From assembly GCF_000321225.1 (NCBI RefSeq), contig NW_004450404.1:2028089-2092088 (forward strand): a stretch of DNA of 64,000 nt, read 5' to 3'. Of the stretch, positions 25,400-38,612 are shown in pieces (the first letter of the stretch is position 1; the number at the start of each line of letters is the position of its first letter). The notes under the pieces are model-generated. The model made no database searches and was not told where the DNA came from. It saw only the letters and a list, made by a program, of their open reading frames with translations. The position numbers and the translations under genes are program-made. The stretch is from Odobenus rosmarus divergens (taxonomy: Eukaryota; Chordata; Mammalia; Carnivora; Odobenidae).

Positions 25400-25733
25400 A
25401 GAATAGTAATTACAATTTTTTTGTGTATGTGTGTGTCTTCCCAGATATTTGCTATGCATATATAAAACACATTTTTATTTTTACACAGTGAAATCATATT
25501 AGATGACGCATGGATGTACGGAAATAATAATTAATGCCCCTCTCCTACTAACTAAACATGAGCTACCCACACTTATAGACCAGTTCTAAGGTCCAAAATA
25601 AGTTGAAAGCTTTACATATTACTTAAATTGCTTGTACTGGGAGAGTAGTGACTACCATCTCAAGAAATGAAAAGGCAGAGACTTGAATATAGTATTTTTT
25701 CACTTACAGCTACAGGTTTGTAACTCAAACTTT

Positions 25734-25939
25734 TTTATTTTTATTTTTATTTTTTTAAAGATTTTATTTATTTATTTGAGAGAGAGAATGAGATAGAGAG
25801 CATGAGAGGGGGGCGGGTCAGAGGGAGAAGCAGACTCCCCGCTGAGCAGGGAGCCCGATGTGAGACTCGATCCCGGGACTCCAGGATCATGACCTGAGCC
25901 GAAGGCAGTCGCTTAACCAACTGAGCCACCCAGGCACCC
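25734..25939 (-). mobile_element. Can-SINE
   Basis: Antisense copy with duplication tgtaactcaaacttt at 25719-25733 and 25940-25954. Intron 15. Confidence 0.93.
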
Positions 25940-26467
25940 TGTAACTCAAACTTTATTATAGAGCCATGTGATTTGGTTTTTGGCTTAGAAAATTCTTACT
26001 GTCTTGATACCTGCTGAAATTAAAACAGCTAATGATAATAAATTTTATAACAGTAGTGGTTCACTTTTATTGGTTTACAGATCCTTTTATATGTAAAGAA
26101 CAGTATGAACATTTTTGCCAGAAAAATGGAAACACAAAATTTGGCATACAATCTTGAGGAATTCCCTGATACTTAGACCACAAAATGGGGGACTTTTTAG
26201 AGTAAAAGGATGTTACTAAAAACCAGGCCAGGTGTAAACTGTACTAATGCCTTGAGCAAACTGGAGGTATGCTACCTTGCCTTTAGTTTACAGGTGAATC
26301 TGTGGTTCCAGATTAAGATCCCTAAGGGTTGCTAGGCAAACATTTAAATTTACCTTAGCTTTTTTAAAAAACAAAACAAAACAAAAGGCACATTTACCAA
26401 AGAAGAAGTATTTAAGTTTAACTGGTACTGACACATGTGAATAATAACTGTTAAGAGTTGCATTTTA

Positions 26468-26764
<297 letters not shown>

Positions 26765-26978
26765 CTACAAAGACAATTACAAATTGACAAAGCGTTTTGT
26801 AATGACTATGGTACAATTCATAATAGGGGAATATGTTACCCATTATGCATTGTTGATGTTAACAATAAATATAAATGAATATAAGCAAAAATAAAATGAA
26901 TCTTTAGAGCATTTCTTCTTCTACAACTATGTATTTTAGAGGTGTCTACCATAAAACGTACAGCAAGAAATAGGCTTT

Positions 26979-27190
26979 CAATTTTTTTAAGAAGTTTTTT
27001 TTTAAAGATTTTATTAATTTATTTGACAGAGACAGAGATAGCGAGAGATGGAACACAAGGAGGGGCAGGGGGAGAAGGAGAAGCAGGCTCTCTGCTGAGC
27101 AGGGAACCTGATGCGGGGCTTGATCCAGGACCCTGGGATCATGACCTGAGTGAAGGCAGACGCTTAACGACTGAGCCACCCAGGCGCCCC
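26979..27190 (-). mobile_element. Can-SINE
   Basis: Antisense copy; duplication aagaaataggcttt at 26965-26978 and 27191-27204. Intron 14. Confidence 0.93.
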
Positions 27191-27379
27191 AAGAAATAGG
27201 CTTTTTAAAAAGAAAAAATTGAGTATGTACAACAGAAAATGCAGAGTTACTTGATAAGGGGTTGAAAGCCCTGCCTGCGACTGAGCCCTATTCCACCCCC
27301 CAACTGGCGTTAGGCCTTTGAAGTACTTTTGCAAATAGGGAGAAGTTTGAAGCCTCTGGTATAGAAGAAAAGATTTAGG

Positions 27380-27520
27380 AGTATTCAGAATTAGAATATC
27401 CGGATTCTTGTCTCAGATGCCCCTCTAGCAGAATGCAACCCTGAACATGTGTTTTCTCAGAGGGTAATGGTGAGGATTAAATAAAAATAACATATTTGAA
27501 GGTGATACCTATTATCATCA
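27380..27520 (+). repeat. MIR fragment
   Basis: ggattcttgtctcagatgcc, ctgaacatgtgttttctcag and gtgaggattaaataaaaata match the MIR order in intron 14. Confidence 0.5.
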
Positions 27521-27878
27521 TTGTGGACTATCAGTAGCCATGCCCTCCATTTCCACCCTCAAGTCAAAGTTTCAATACAACTTCTGCTAGAGAAGCTGTT
27601 AAAGGGTTAAGGACTAGTAACACGTGGTAGGATGATGGCTAGCATATTAGCAGTTCCATAAGCAGGCTGAGGGAAGTTGTGCTGTCCTTGGCTATATTGA
27701 AAGGAGACCCCCACCCCCCAATGCCTATGAACTGTGTATAGGTTAACATTTGAATTCTGTAGAATATATGTTTGTGATTTCTATGTTAGGTACAGAAGTT
27801 ATAACTTAAAAACTTGCCATACATCACATGCTTGCTATAGTAAAAGGAACAAACTACTTCAACCATGAACTTTATTTA

Positions 27879-28070
27879 TTTATTTTTTTAAAAGATTTTA
27901 TTTATTTATTCATGAGAGACAGAGGAGGAGAGAGAGAGAGAGAGAGAAGCAGAGGGAGAAGCAGGCTCCCAAGGAGCAGGGAGCCCGATGTGGGACTCGA
28001 TCCCAGGACCCCGGGATCATGACCTGAGCCGAAGGCAGACGCTTTAACCATCTGAGCCACCCAGGTGCCC
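27879..28070 (-). mobile_element. Can-SINE
   Basis: Antisense copy; perfect 15-bp duplication catgaactttattta at 27864-27878 and 28071-28085. Intron 14. Confidence 0.94.
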
Positions 28071-28554
28071 CATGAACTTTATTTAAAAATCAGTGTTTAA
28101 ATTGGTTTTCTAGAAAGTGGAAAGCAACTTAACTCAGGAAAAAAACTTTGGAGCAAAAGCAACTTCATCATCAAGTAAATTCAAGCACTAAAAACAATCA
28201 GTGCTTCAAAAGATATATCTATTCCCTCTATGATTCGGAAGATGAATTAAATTTCCCTTTCCATGATACTAGGATGGGATGAAATAAATCTAATGGTTTT
28301 TACTACTTGTGTTCCTCTAATAACATTTACTAGTTCAGTCTCCTGTTACAAACACACAGACATCTGGAAACCTGCTTCTGTTGTTTTTACCTTGTGCTCC
28401 AACTCTGAGACACAGATGGGATAATGAGGTGGGGGACACCCTAAGATTGTACCTATAACCATTTCTTTTAAATAGCAATGGGGGCTCCAAAAGAACAAGG
28501 ACACAAAACTTGGAAAACATTAAGAGTGAAGTTCACTTTTATTTCTTACACATT

Positions 28555-28792
28555 TCTACGGCAGAAGTTGGCGAACTATATAGCCTGTGGGCCAAATCTG
28601 TTTCATTACTAGCTTTTGTAAATAAAATTTTATTGGCACACAGCCACGCTCATTTATTTAGCTGTAGTCCATGGCTACTTTTGTGCTACAATGGCAGAGC
28701 TGAGTCGTTGTAATGGAGATCATATAGCCTACAAAGCCTCAAATATTTATTAATTGGCCCTTTACAGAACAAGTCTGCTGAGCCCTGTTCCA
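28555..28792. mobile_element. hAT-type DNA transposon relic (MER/Charlie-like)
   Basis: gaagttggcgaactatatag, ttgtaaataaaattttattg, gcacacagccacgctcattt and aagtctgctgagccctgtt match a common non-autonomous mammalian hAT element. Exact family name not assigned. Confidence 0.65.
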
Positions 28793-28944
28793 AGCCATCA
28801 GGGAACCAGGAGAACTCAGTTCATCATAACTGACCTGACAGAGGCAGAAGATGAAACAAATTAGGCCAGATAAACATTATGAGGCATAGGAGAGGGTATA
28901 GATAAGATGGTGGTATGTATCTCAACTCTCTTAGAATTCCCCCT

Positions 28945-29140
28945 TTTTTTTTAAGATTTTATTTCTTTGAGAGAGAGTGCAGAGTGAGGGAGAACACAAG
29001 CAGGGGGAGGGGCAGAGGGAGAGGGAGAAGCAGACTCCCCACTGAGCAGGCAGCTTGACGTGGGGCTTGATCCCAGGACCCCAGGATCATGACCTGAGCC
29101 GAAGGCAGAGGCTTAACCAACTGAGCCACCCAGGCGCCCC
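28945..29140 (-). mobile_element. Can-SINE
   Basis: Antisense copy, poly(T) to gccacccaggcgcccc; target duplication not clear. Intron 14. Confidence 0.9.
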
Positions 29141-29186
29141 TCCCCTTTCAAGTCAGATAGGTATCCAGGACTCTGGTGCATGCAAT

Positions 29187-29408
29187 CTTTTTTTTTTTTT
29201 TTTAAAGATTCATTATTTATTTATTTTAGAGAAAGAAGGAGCACACACGGGCGTGTGCAAGCTGGGGCAGGTGGGAGGCAGAGGGAGAATCTCAAGCTGA
29301 CTCCGCACTGAGTGCACAGCCCTGCCAGTGGCCTGATCCCACGACCAGATCACGACCTGAGCTGAAATCAAGAGTTGGACGCTTAACCAACTAAGCCACC
29401 CAGGCACC
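29187..29408 (-). mobile_element. Can-SINE, older subfamily
   Basis: Antisense copy with gaaatcaagagttggacgct, ending ccacccaggcaccct; about 170 bp below exon 14. Confidence 0.9.
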
Positions 29409-29536
29409 CTATCTTTTTAAAGGCATATGAAAGGAATTCCTAAGAGTAACATCAATGATATAAAATGTATTATTTTAAACTGCCCACTTAAAATCAGCAG
29501 TTAAATCTAATTATTCACACAGTGAACTATATTTTA

Positions 29537-29821
<285 letters not shown>

Positions 29822-29974
29822 CTAGGATAACTCAGTGAAACACTCTATCAGCTTTGTCCTGATGGCTTATTGGCATCACAACTCTAACATCCTAGTTCCT
29901 CTGAGCCCAGAAAATAGCTAGCTCATTGAAGAATATAATAAATCAACGAATTACTAGGCTAATGTTATTCTAAA

Positions 29975-30178
29975 TTAGCACTGTCTCATAGAATTTCCTA
30001 TAGTGATGGAAATTTTCTTTATCTGTGCTGTCCAATATGGTAGCCACTGGCCACATGCAGCTCCTGGGCATCTGAAATGTGGTTAGTGTGACTGAGAAAC
30101 AACATTTTAAATTGTAATTAATTTAAATTGAAATAACCACACATGACTACTGGCTACCATATTAAACAGTGCCACCCT
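29975..30178. mobile_element. hAT-type DNA transposon relic
   Basis: gctgtccaatatggtagcca, ctgaaatgtggttagtgtga and gactactggctaccatatt with inverted-repeat-like ends. Intron 13. Confidence 0.6.
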
Positions 30179-30356
30179 ACATGATAACCTAACAGTGCTA
30201 CGGCTCCTGGTGAGGGGAAGATACAAGTTTCACCTACAGATAATTTAGGAGAAAGGGATTTAGTCTGGTAGTCTCAATATATAATATCAGAATCTGGCAA
30301 TCTAAACAAGTTAAAAATTACTACATTTATATATGTAAGGAACAAAAGTAATTTCT

Positions 30357-30550
30357 TTTTTTAAAGATTTTATTTATTTATTTGACAGAGAGATAGAGAG
30401 CACAAGTAGGCAGAGTGGCAGGCAGAGGGAGAGGGAGAAGCAGGCTCTCCGCTGAGCACGGAGCCAGATGTGGGGCTCCATCCCAGGACCCCAGGATCAT
30501 GACCTGAGCCGAAGGCAGACGCTTAACCAACTGAGCCACCCAGGCGCCCC
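30357..30550 (-). mobile_element. Can-SINE with 19-bp target duplication
   Basis: Perfect duplication aggaacaaaagtaatttct at 30338-30356 and 30551-30569. Intron 13. Confidence 0.95.
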
Positions 30551-30940
30551 AGGAACAAAAGTAATTTCTGAGACAATCATGGTATGCAGTCCTTAAAATA
30601 TATTTTATGACATGACATGTATGGTTACTCAAATTATTTGTGTGGAATCTACTGGCATTAACAAAAATAGAAAAATACTTTTTTTAAAAAATATAATTAA
30701 ACTTGTAGTTCACAACAAAAACAAACAATAAAAGCAGAACAAATGTGCTATTCATAAATATAAATACACAATTAAGCATACTAATATTTATAATCATACT
30801 ATAAAGGCTAAGGGCAAGCAAAAACCAAACAGGCAAATATACTTAAACATCAACTCCACATAAAGTTCTTTTTTAACATCAGCTTGATATTCTCAGCAAC
30901 AAAGACTGTTTAGTGCATTTTAAACCAATGTGACAGTATT

Positions 30941-30994
30941 ATACTGAAGAACTCTGCTAAGAGAACCATACTGAAGAACTCTTCTAAGAGAACC
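30941..30994. repeat. 27-bp tandem duplication
   Basis: Two units beginning atactgaagaactct and ending taagagaacc, differing by one base (g/t) at unit position 16. Confidence 0.93.
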
Positions 30995-30999
30995 AATTT

Positions 31000-31800
31000 G
31001 GGCAGAATATAATATATAACTGCTCTCTTTTGAGATTTTTCCTCTATCAGGCCAAATTGTAATGAGAAAGCAAAGTAAAACATTACCATATATCATCAAT
31101 TCTACGCATACCACTGTTCATGTATTTGATAAAATTTTGTTCATGTATTAATCAAAATTTCTAAGACTGTCTTATAAAAATAATAAATAGCCACCAGTGT
31201 TTAACATAATTTATGAGGTTATTGACTGGAAAGCTTTATAGTGAGGTTTAAATGATGTACTCTATAGAAAATATATGCAAATATACTTTTTATTTATTTG
31301 CTTGTCAATGATAAACCTGGGGTCTGGTACACCTAAATGAGAGAGTATTAGAGTGCAGAACACACCATTACATGCATACATACACTAATTTAATGAAATA
31401 CAGATTACCATTTCAAAGATAATTTCTCTAATCATAGTCACTGTTTATGCAATTCTAGGATAAAGCATGACACAGAATATGAATCATTTTGAAATTATCA
31501 CACCTCATATAAAGTTTATGTTTTGGATTTGAACTTGACAAGTACTTCCAGAATACTACCTAATATCAGAGTTTTAAAGAGTACTATCTATACTGAAGAG
31601 TATTTCATGTAAAAACAGCTACAGGTAAATAAATGCACAACCAAAGAATTTTTTCACATAAATAGTATCAAAGTTTAAGGCACAACCTAATTTGCTAAAA
31701 GAGTTAACAAGGATCTTAACTGCTATAAAATGCTATAAAGGATTTATTAATTATCTAGTTATTGCAGCAGGGATATGGTATGATGGGGAGATATGAGAAT
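31000..31800. other. RPS6KA3: Intron 13 stretch, nothing recognised
   Basis: AT-rich, no SINE, L1 or MIR that I can support. Confidence 0.35.
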
Positions 31801-31843
31801 AGCATTAAGAGTCATATATATATATGTTACATTTAGGTTTTCA

Positions 31844-32038
<195 letters not shown>

Positions 32039-32103
32039 ATTCCAGTCTATTGTTGAGAAAAATGAATGTCTTTTAATTTCCTCAACTCCATCTGGTCCTG
32101 CAC
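32039..32103 (-). CDS. RPS6KA3: RPS6KA3 exon 12 (residues 312-333)
   Basis: 65 nt; donor GTGAGT. It encodes AGPDGVEEIKRHSFFSTIDW and N333, the end of the NTKD core and entry to the AGC-kinase tail. The introns on its two sides are 205 bp and 78 bp. Confidence 0.97.
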
Positions 32104-32308
32104 CTATCAAAAATTAAATGGTTTAAAATTTTTGATTAAAGGGCAATTTTATTTCAAGGAGGAATATATAATTTATTTAGTCTTTGCTTTTAGTGTTTGT
32201 CCTACTATGTCATAATTCCACAACAAAAACAAATATCCACCTCCCCCCATCAAAAAATCCCGAAGACCAACAAACACACAAAAGAAACAAATTAATTACA
32301 AATTTTAC

Positions 32309-32397
32309 CTAATCTGTTTGCAGGATTTCGTTTGAAAAGCATTCGTAAAAGACTCTGGGCTTCAGGACTCAAAAACTGTGGCATCCCAAGTTTGGCT
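32309..32397 (-). CDS. RPS6KA3: RPS6KA3 exon 11 (residues 282-312)
   Basis: 89 nt, with both ends splitting codons; donor TTAG/GTAAAA, a weaker than consensus 5' splice site. It encodes [20 protein letters not shown] and the [10 protein letters not shown] motif of the NTKD C-lobe. It is preceded by the 9-kb intron 10. Confidence 0.97.
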
Positions 32398-32419
32398 CTA
32401 AATAATAAATCCACATAAT

Positions 32420-33095
32420 AACATTTTATTTTTTGGAGGTATTTGTATTTTATTTTAAGAAATTTAATTTTTTATTTTGAGATAATTGTGGATTTATACT
32501 AAGTTGTAAGAAATAATACAGGTAGATCATGTGTACCTTTTACCCAGTTTTCCCCAATGGTCATATCTTAAAAAACTATAGTACACTATCACAACCAGAA
32601 TACTGACATTGATACAATCCACTGATCTCCTTCAGATGTCTCCAGTTTTAACTGCACTCATTGTGTGTTTAAATTTAGATCTATGCCATTTTACCATATG
32701 TATAGGTTCCTGTATCCACCACCACAGTAAAGATACTCAACAGTTCATTACCACCAGCATACCTCACGTTGTCCCTTTATAACCACACCTACCTCCTTCC
32801 CTATCCAATTCCTAACCTCTGGCAATCACAAATCTATTCTACATTTCTATAATTCTGTCATTTTAAGAATGTTATGTAAGTATAATCATAAAGTGTGCAA
32901 TCTTTTTTTACTCAGCATAAATTCCCTTGAGATTCATCCAAGTTGTTGATTAGTATTCCATGGTGTGGATGTACCACAGTTTATCTACTTACCTGTTGAA
33001 GGGCATCTGGATTGTGTCCAATTTTGGGTTACTACAAATAAAGATGCTATGAACATTTGTGTATGGTTTTTTTGTGTGAACATTTAATAGAATTT
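32420..33095 (-). mobile_element. Ancient L1 (L1M-type) 3' region
   Basis: Antisense L1 text: ctcagcataaattcccttga, gttgttgattagtattccat, acctgttgaagggcatctgg, gatgctatgaacatttgtgt. A few bases resume at 33319 after a SINE. Intron 10, same sense as the gene. Confidence 0.75.
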
Positions 33096-33106
33096 TAGTC
33101 CATAAT

Positions 33107-33307
33107 TTTTTTTAAAGATTCTATTTATTTATTTGACAGAGAGAGAGAGAGAGTGACAGACTACAAGCAGGGAGAGGGGTAGAGGGATAGGGAGAAGCAG
33201 ACTACCTGCTGAGCAGAGAGCCCGATGTGGGGCTCGATCCCAGGACCCCAGGATCAATACCTGAGCTGAAGACAGACACTTAACCGACTGAGCCACCCAG
33301 GCACCCC
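33107..33307 (-). mobile_element. Can-SINE
   Basis: Antisense copy inserted at the edge of the L1M fragment; duplication tagtccataat at 33096-33106 and 33308-33318. Confidence 0.93.
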
Positions 33308-33374
33308 TAGTCCATAATCTTCTAACAAACTTTTCCGTTTTTATAAATTTTGCAATAAGCACTATTGTGAGAGT

Positions 33375-33490
33375 AAGATCATGTGAGTTTTAGTTCTGGC
33401 ACTGTTACTAAGAACTTTATGACCTTGGGAAAAAATTCCCTTCGGTCTGTTACCAGTTTATAAGCAAGGGGACTAACCGTCAGATCAATG
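33375..33490 (+). repeat. MIR fragment
   Basis: gagttttagttctggcactg, actttatgaccttgggaaaa and gtctgttaccagtttataag match the MIR core. Confidence 0.5.
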
Positions 33491-33550
33491 GCTCCCAAAC
33501 TGTAGCCTTGGAACCTTTTTTCAAAAGAAATTTAAGAAATCCACTATTTA

Positions 33551-33748
33551 GGGCGCCTGGGTGGCTCAGTCGTTAAGCGTCTGCCTTTGGCTCGGGTCAT
33601 GATCCCAGAGTCCTGGGATCGGGTCCCACATTGGGCTTCCTGCTCAGTGGGAAGCCTGCTTCTCCCTCTCCACTCCCCCTGCTTGTGTTCCCTCTCTCAC
33701 TGTGTCTCTCTCTGTCAAATAAATAAATAAAATCTTAAAAAAAAAAAA
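33551..33748 (+). mobile_element. Can-SINE
   Basis: Sense copy (antisense to the gene); 17-bp duplication aagaaatccactattta at 33534-33550 and 33749-33765. Confidence 0.95.
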
Positions 33749-34069
33749 AAGAAATCCACTATTTAAAACTGCTAAAAGAACATGTGCTACATATGCCTAT
33801 GTTTTCCTCCCATTCCCTTTAATAGTCCTACAAGGAAGAGGAGCTGGTGGGAAAAGGGTCTGTGGAACATCTAAGAGTCTACAGCACACAGTCTGAAACC
33901 CACCAGCTTGAATGAGCTTGAAGGTCAGTTTCAGCTCTAATATATAATTTTATTCTTTTTTTCTAACTTATAAACTAAGGAAACTAATGATCCTCTAAGT
34001 ATGAAAATAATAACAGAGCTGGAGAAATGGCTAGCAGAGAAATTTCTACTTCAGAAATAGATCCATTTA

Positions 34070-35240
34070 TTATTCAGTGAGTTGTTACTCAGCTACTACG
34101 TGCCAGATATTCCTTAGTGCTGAGGATATAGAGATAAAGATAGCCCCCCACAGTTAGTGGGGAAGACAGAGATGGATAACCCGAGGATAACCCTAGTATG
34201 TGAAGAGGCAAATTCAGAAGGACATATGGAAAGACTGCTAAGGGAACAGCAGGGGATCATCTAATTTAACATGAGAGACTGAAAGGCCTTAAATGCAGTT
34301 TAAAGGTTGAGAATTTATTCACTTGGCCAGTGTTCCCCCAACATTTTACTAAATAACTTTAAATTCTCTAGACACTCAGCAACAACAACAAAATACTTCA
34401 TGATCTAATAAATTTGTGGAATGTATCTATTATACCCCCTGTTGGAGACACAGAATAAAATACACTGCATATAAAAGGCTGAGAAATCTAAAGTAATCAG
34501 TATTTTTCTAAACATTTGCTTCCAGTACCTCTTTTTCAGAGAATACCTATTCACATCTTGTAGAATTAGGGTTCTGTTGAACAAATCTGGGAAAATACAG
34601 CCATATTAGGTAATAAGGATATAGCAGAGGTCTTTAAACAGTGGACTAACATGACCAAATTTATTTTCAACAAGGTTAACTCCAAAGGTAGTATAGATTG
34701 ATCTGGAGTGGGAAGTGGTGGTAGTTGTAGGCATTCTACTTAGGAGCTTGACTCAGTAGTGTAGGTAGGAAACTACCATGGTCTAAGAACTGTAAGCAGT
34801 GCAATGTAAAGGAAAGCCTGGGACAGTGAAATATTTCTGAAAGCAAATTTGGTCAATACCTGCATTGCAAGAGAGGGGAAGAAATCAAGAATGATTTTTA
34901 GGTTTCTGGCTTGGGAAATAGGGTGCTTAGAAATGAGGCTAATTGAAAATACAACAAGAAAAAAGAACAGCAAACATAAATTTAGTTTAAAAATGTTAAG
35001 TCATACATATCACGTTTTCAGAGAGCCATGCAGGTGAGTAAATGCAAATATAGATCTGATGCCTGGTTAAGTTAAAGAAAGAAAGAGTAATTTGAGAGTA
35101 ATTAAAATGCTGACAGTAGTTATAGGAAAGACTGAAGTCAGCCAGGAAAATGAGCACAGAAAAGAAGAAAAGCATATCAGAGATGAAACCCTGGGGTACA
35201 AGAACATTTAAAGAGTGGTCAGAAAAAGAACAATTTGAGC
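34070..35240 (-). repeat. L2-like ancient repeat, fragmented
   Basis: tcagctactacgtgccagat and ggatatagagataaagatag at 34085-34140 look like an antisense L2 3' end; purine-rich continuation with gatgaaaccctggggtacaa near 35180. Confidence 0.45.
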
Positions 35241-35244
35241 ATTA

Positions 35245-36320
35245 AAAATAATGAATGCAACTGTTTGTAAATGCTGAATCACACTGATTATTAAATCCCA
35301 TAGATTCATTATAATAAAATAAGAAAAAGAAAAAACTAACATAAAACCCAACTCACTGGACACCATCCCCACTGGAGGTAATCAGGGCTCTGGCAATTGG
35401 AAATAATTAAGAATCAAATATTTATTCTGCCTTTCTTGTTTGAGCCTTATTTCAAGGTAACTAAAGAGCCCTAGTTGATTAGAGAAAGTTCAGTGTTTTG
35501 GAAAATACCAGCTAATAAATAAAGAAGGAATAAAAGTAATAGAAAATCACAATTTTTGAATCCCTAATAAAATAACTGTTTCAAGTAATGATTACCAATG
35601 GTTGAAACCACTAGATGAAAGCCTGCCAGGGAACTTCGTAATAGAGGGATCAGCTGTAACTATAGAACTCATCACTTAAAGTGGGACAACCAGGTGTTCT
35701 AAGCCTTCTGATGTGATGCAACAGGGTGCAGCATGAGCTATGAAATAATCTTGCCCAAAAAAGCTTAACCAGAAATGCGATAAAGGAACAAGTTAAACAA
35801 TATTACAAGGAGAATAAAACAATTTCAACACTCCTAGGAAAAGACTAATTGTGTAACCATGTTAACAAGAGAGCCACAAGAACTGGCTTTAAACTCATTC
35901 AATTGATCAAAAACAACTTGCCTAGGTAAACACTGTTTGTTTTTGTTTTTTTCCAAACCAACCAATCAGTACCTGCTCTTCATCTGTGAAAATCAGCCAA
36001 ACAAGAGTGGACTGACTCCAACAACCACACCTGAGTGCCAAGTGATCAACAACAGTCCCACCCAAGTAACCACTCTTATTAGAGATGATGTCAACCCACT
36101 TATGGCCCTGAAAATCTGCCAATTCTTGAACACCCTTCCCCCAAACCCTATGTTAAGAACAGTGGTCTATGCTGCTTAGACACTATTAGATCAGCATCAC
36201 TCTTCCTTACTATAGTAAGCAATAGGATCGGCTTTATGCTTTTTGTTTCATATACTGAGAGGTTGTCTTTTTGACAAGATAAATTCTGAAAGTGGAATTC
36301 TATAAAACTATCTTGGTTTC
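35245..36320. other. RPS6KA3: Intron 10 stretch, nothing recognised
   Basis: Possible degraded L1 flank, but no diagnostic motif; ORFs of 66-81 codons here have no recognisable product. Confidence 0.35.
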
Positions 36321-36399
36321 TTCTACAAGTAAATGGTAGGGAAAAACAAGGTAGAGTGTTCTGGAAAAACAGAAGCTTGAGAAATACAACCAAATGAAA

Positions 36400-36720
36400 T
36401 GTTCAGATGTGATTTGGGACTATAAAGACACAATTCTGGAGAAAATCTGAAAAGTCTGGTTAAGAACTGGTATTAGTGGATACCTTAGCAGTGTCTTGTT
36501 AGGTGTGGTTATGTAAGAAAACATCCGTATTTTCTAGCGATGCAAACTGCAGTAGGTGAGAAATGGCATGTCTGGAATGCTTAAAATATTTCAGTGAAGA
36601 AAGAGATGAAGCAAATGTGGCAAAATCTTGATGTCTGTTGAATCTGAATGACTGATATATGTGTTCATTGTATTCTATTTTTGTGAATTACATTAGAAAT
36701 TTTTCATAATTAAACAGAGA
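36400..36720 (+). mobile_element. Ancient L1 3' end
   Basis: gtgtggttatgtaagaaaac, atgtctggaatgcttaaaat and gaaatttttcataattaaac follow an old L1M/L1ME 3' UTR. Antisense to the gene. Confidence 0.55.
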
Positions 36721-36972
36721 AAAGCAGGCAGAGAAGGAATGGTCAAGCAGGAGATCAAAAGAGGAACTGTTAGGGAAGCAGGAGAAGCAGATGCGAGGAG
36801 GAAGATTTAAATGGGGAGAAAGTGGCCAACAGTGTCAAATACTCCCAGAAACACCTTTCTTAACTGTCTCCTCTAAAATGGCTTCTGCCCCTGCCCCTTC
36901 CCTCACACTTCAAGAATAATCTGGTTTATTATGCCTATTGCTCCTATTACTACCTGAAATTATTATATTCAT

Positions 36973-37149
36973 GTTTTTTTTTGATTTTTTATTTATTTGA
37001 GAGAGAAAGAATGAGAGAGAGCATAAGAGGGTCAGAGGGAGAAGCAGACCCCCCGCTGAGCAGGGAGCCTGATGTGGGACTCGATCCCGGGACTCCAGGA
37101 TCATGACCTGAGCCGAAGGCAGTTGCCCAACCGAGCCACCCAGGCGCCC
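36973..37149 (-). mobile_element. Can-SINE
   Basis: Antisense copy with a short internal deletion near the head (gcccaaccgagccaccc); duplication tatattcat on both sides. Confidence 0.9.
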
Positions 37150-37903
37150 TATATTCATTTGTTTAAATATTAATTCCTTGTCTCCCCGACTAGAATGCAA
37201 GCTCTGTGAGACCAGAGAAGATCCTGTCCGTCTTGTTCACATTGCATCCTACATAAATGTAGGAAGACCCTCAATCATCTGTTGAATGAATTGTGTGAAC
37301 AAATGGTGCAGAGAGTCACCTTTCTAACAACCTGTCACTGGTTTAAGCAACCAGATCACTGCTGACCATAATAAGGGGAGTTTCAGGAGAGTGGTGGGAA
37401 TGAACGATCAACAGGTTGTGGAATAAAAGCAGCCAAGAAATGGTAACAGAAAGCACAGACTATTCTTTAAAGAGGCTTTGTGATGAAAGGATGCAGAAAG
37501 ATGGGCAGAAAGTTGAAAGGAAGCCAGGTCAAAGAAAGGGTTGTTTTTTTTTTTTTCCCCCAACACTAGAGTATATTTGTTAGCTGAAAGGAAGGGGCCA
37601 GGATCGATGGAGTAATGAAGGTTTAGGGAACATTAATTTATATAGCAAATATTTTTTTTACCTTTTTTATTGTGGAGAATAACATAAAGTGCAAAACAAA
37701 CCAACCCTGCACAACCCCAACATCACCAAAGTATACAGTTCACTGACTTACCACAAAGTGAACAGTCATGTGGCCAAGAAATGTAACACTGTAACCCCTC
37801 ATTCAAGTAACCACTTTTCTTATTTTGCCTTGGCTGTTGCCATCTAAATACGGACCTTAAAAACTGTGCTTTAGTTTGTCTGCTTTAAAACTTTATAAAT
37901 AGA

Positions 37904-38112
37904 GGGGCGCCTGGGAGGCTCAGTTGGTTAAGCATCTGCCTTCGCCTCAGGTCATGGTCCTGGGTCCCTGGGATCGAGCCCCGCACAGAGCCCTGCATCG
38001 GGCTCCCAGCTCTGCAGGGAGCCTGCTTCTCCCTCTCCTTGCCCCTGGCTCATGCTCTCTCTCACTCTCTCTTAAGTAAATAAGTAAAATCTTTGGAAAG
38101 AAAAAACAAAAA
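37904..38112 (+). mobile_element. Can-SINE in L1M
   Basis: Sense copy with an internal partial duplication (gagccccgcacagagccctgc); target duplication aaaactttataaataga at 37887-37903 and 38113-38129. Confidence 0.94.
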
Positions 38113-38307
38113 AAAACTTTATAAATAGAATCATATAGTTATTTATTCTTTTGTATCTGTCTGCTCAGCATTCTTACGTGATTTACCCAAGTACCTGCAT
38201 GTAACTGTGGTTTGTTGTCTTTGCTGTATGGCACACTGTACCCCTGGGCCAAAGACTTCAGTCTCTTTTTGTATGGCTTTCGAGCTAAGAATGGTTTTTA
38301 CATTTTT

Positions 38308-38484
38308 TTAAGGATTTTATTTGAGAGAGAGAGTGCAAGTGGCAGAGAAGAACAAAGGGAGAGACAAGCAGACTCTGTGCTGAGGGCGGAGTCCGACATG
38401 GGCTTGATCCCATGACCCTGAGAGCATGACCTGAGCTGAAATCGAGAGTTGGAGGTTTAACTGACTGAGCCACCCAGGCGCCCA
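38308..38484 (-). mobile_element. Can-SINE in L1M
   Basis: Antisense older copy; duplication ggtttttacattttt at 38293-38307 and 38485-38499. Confidence 0.93.
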
Positions 38485-38514
38485 GGTTTTTACATTTTTA
38501 GAGCGTTGGAAACA

Positions 38515-38612
38515 AACAATAAACAATAAGAATATGTGACAGACACAGTGTGTATTGGCTTGCAAAGCCTAAAATATTTACAGATCGTTTGTCAACCCCT
38601 GCTGTATCTCAT
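38515..38612. mobile_element. hAT-type relic, terminal fragment
   Basis: gcttgcaaagcctaaaatat and cgtttgtcaacccctgctg match the end of the element seen at 28555-28792; 38270-38300 (cgagctaagaatggttttta) may be its other part, split by the SINE. Confidence 0.55.
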
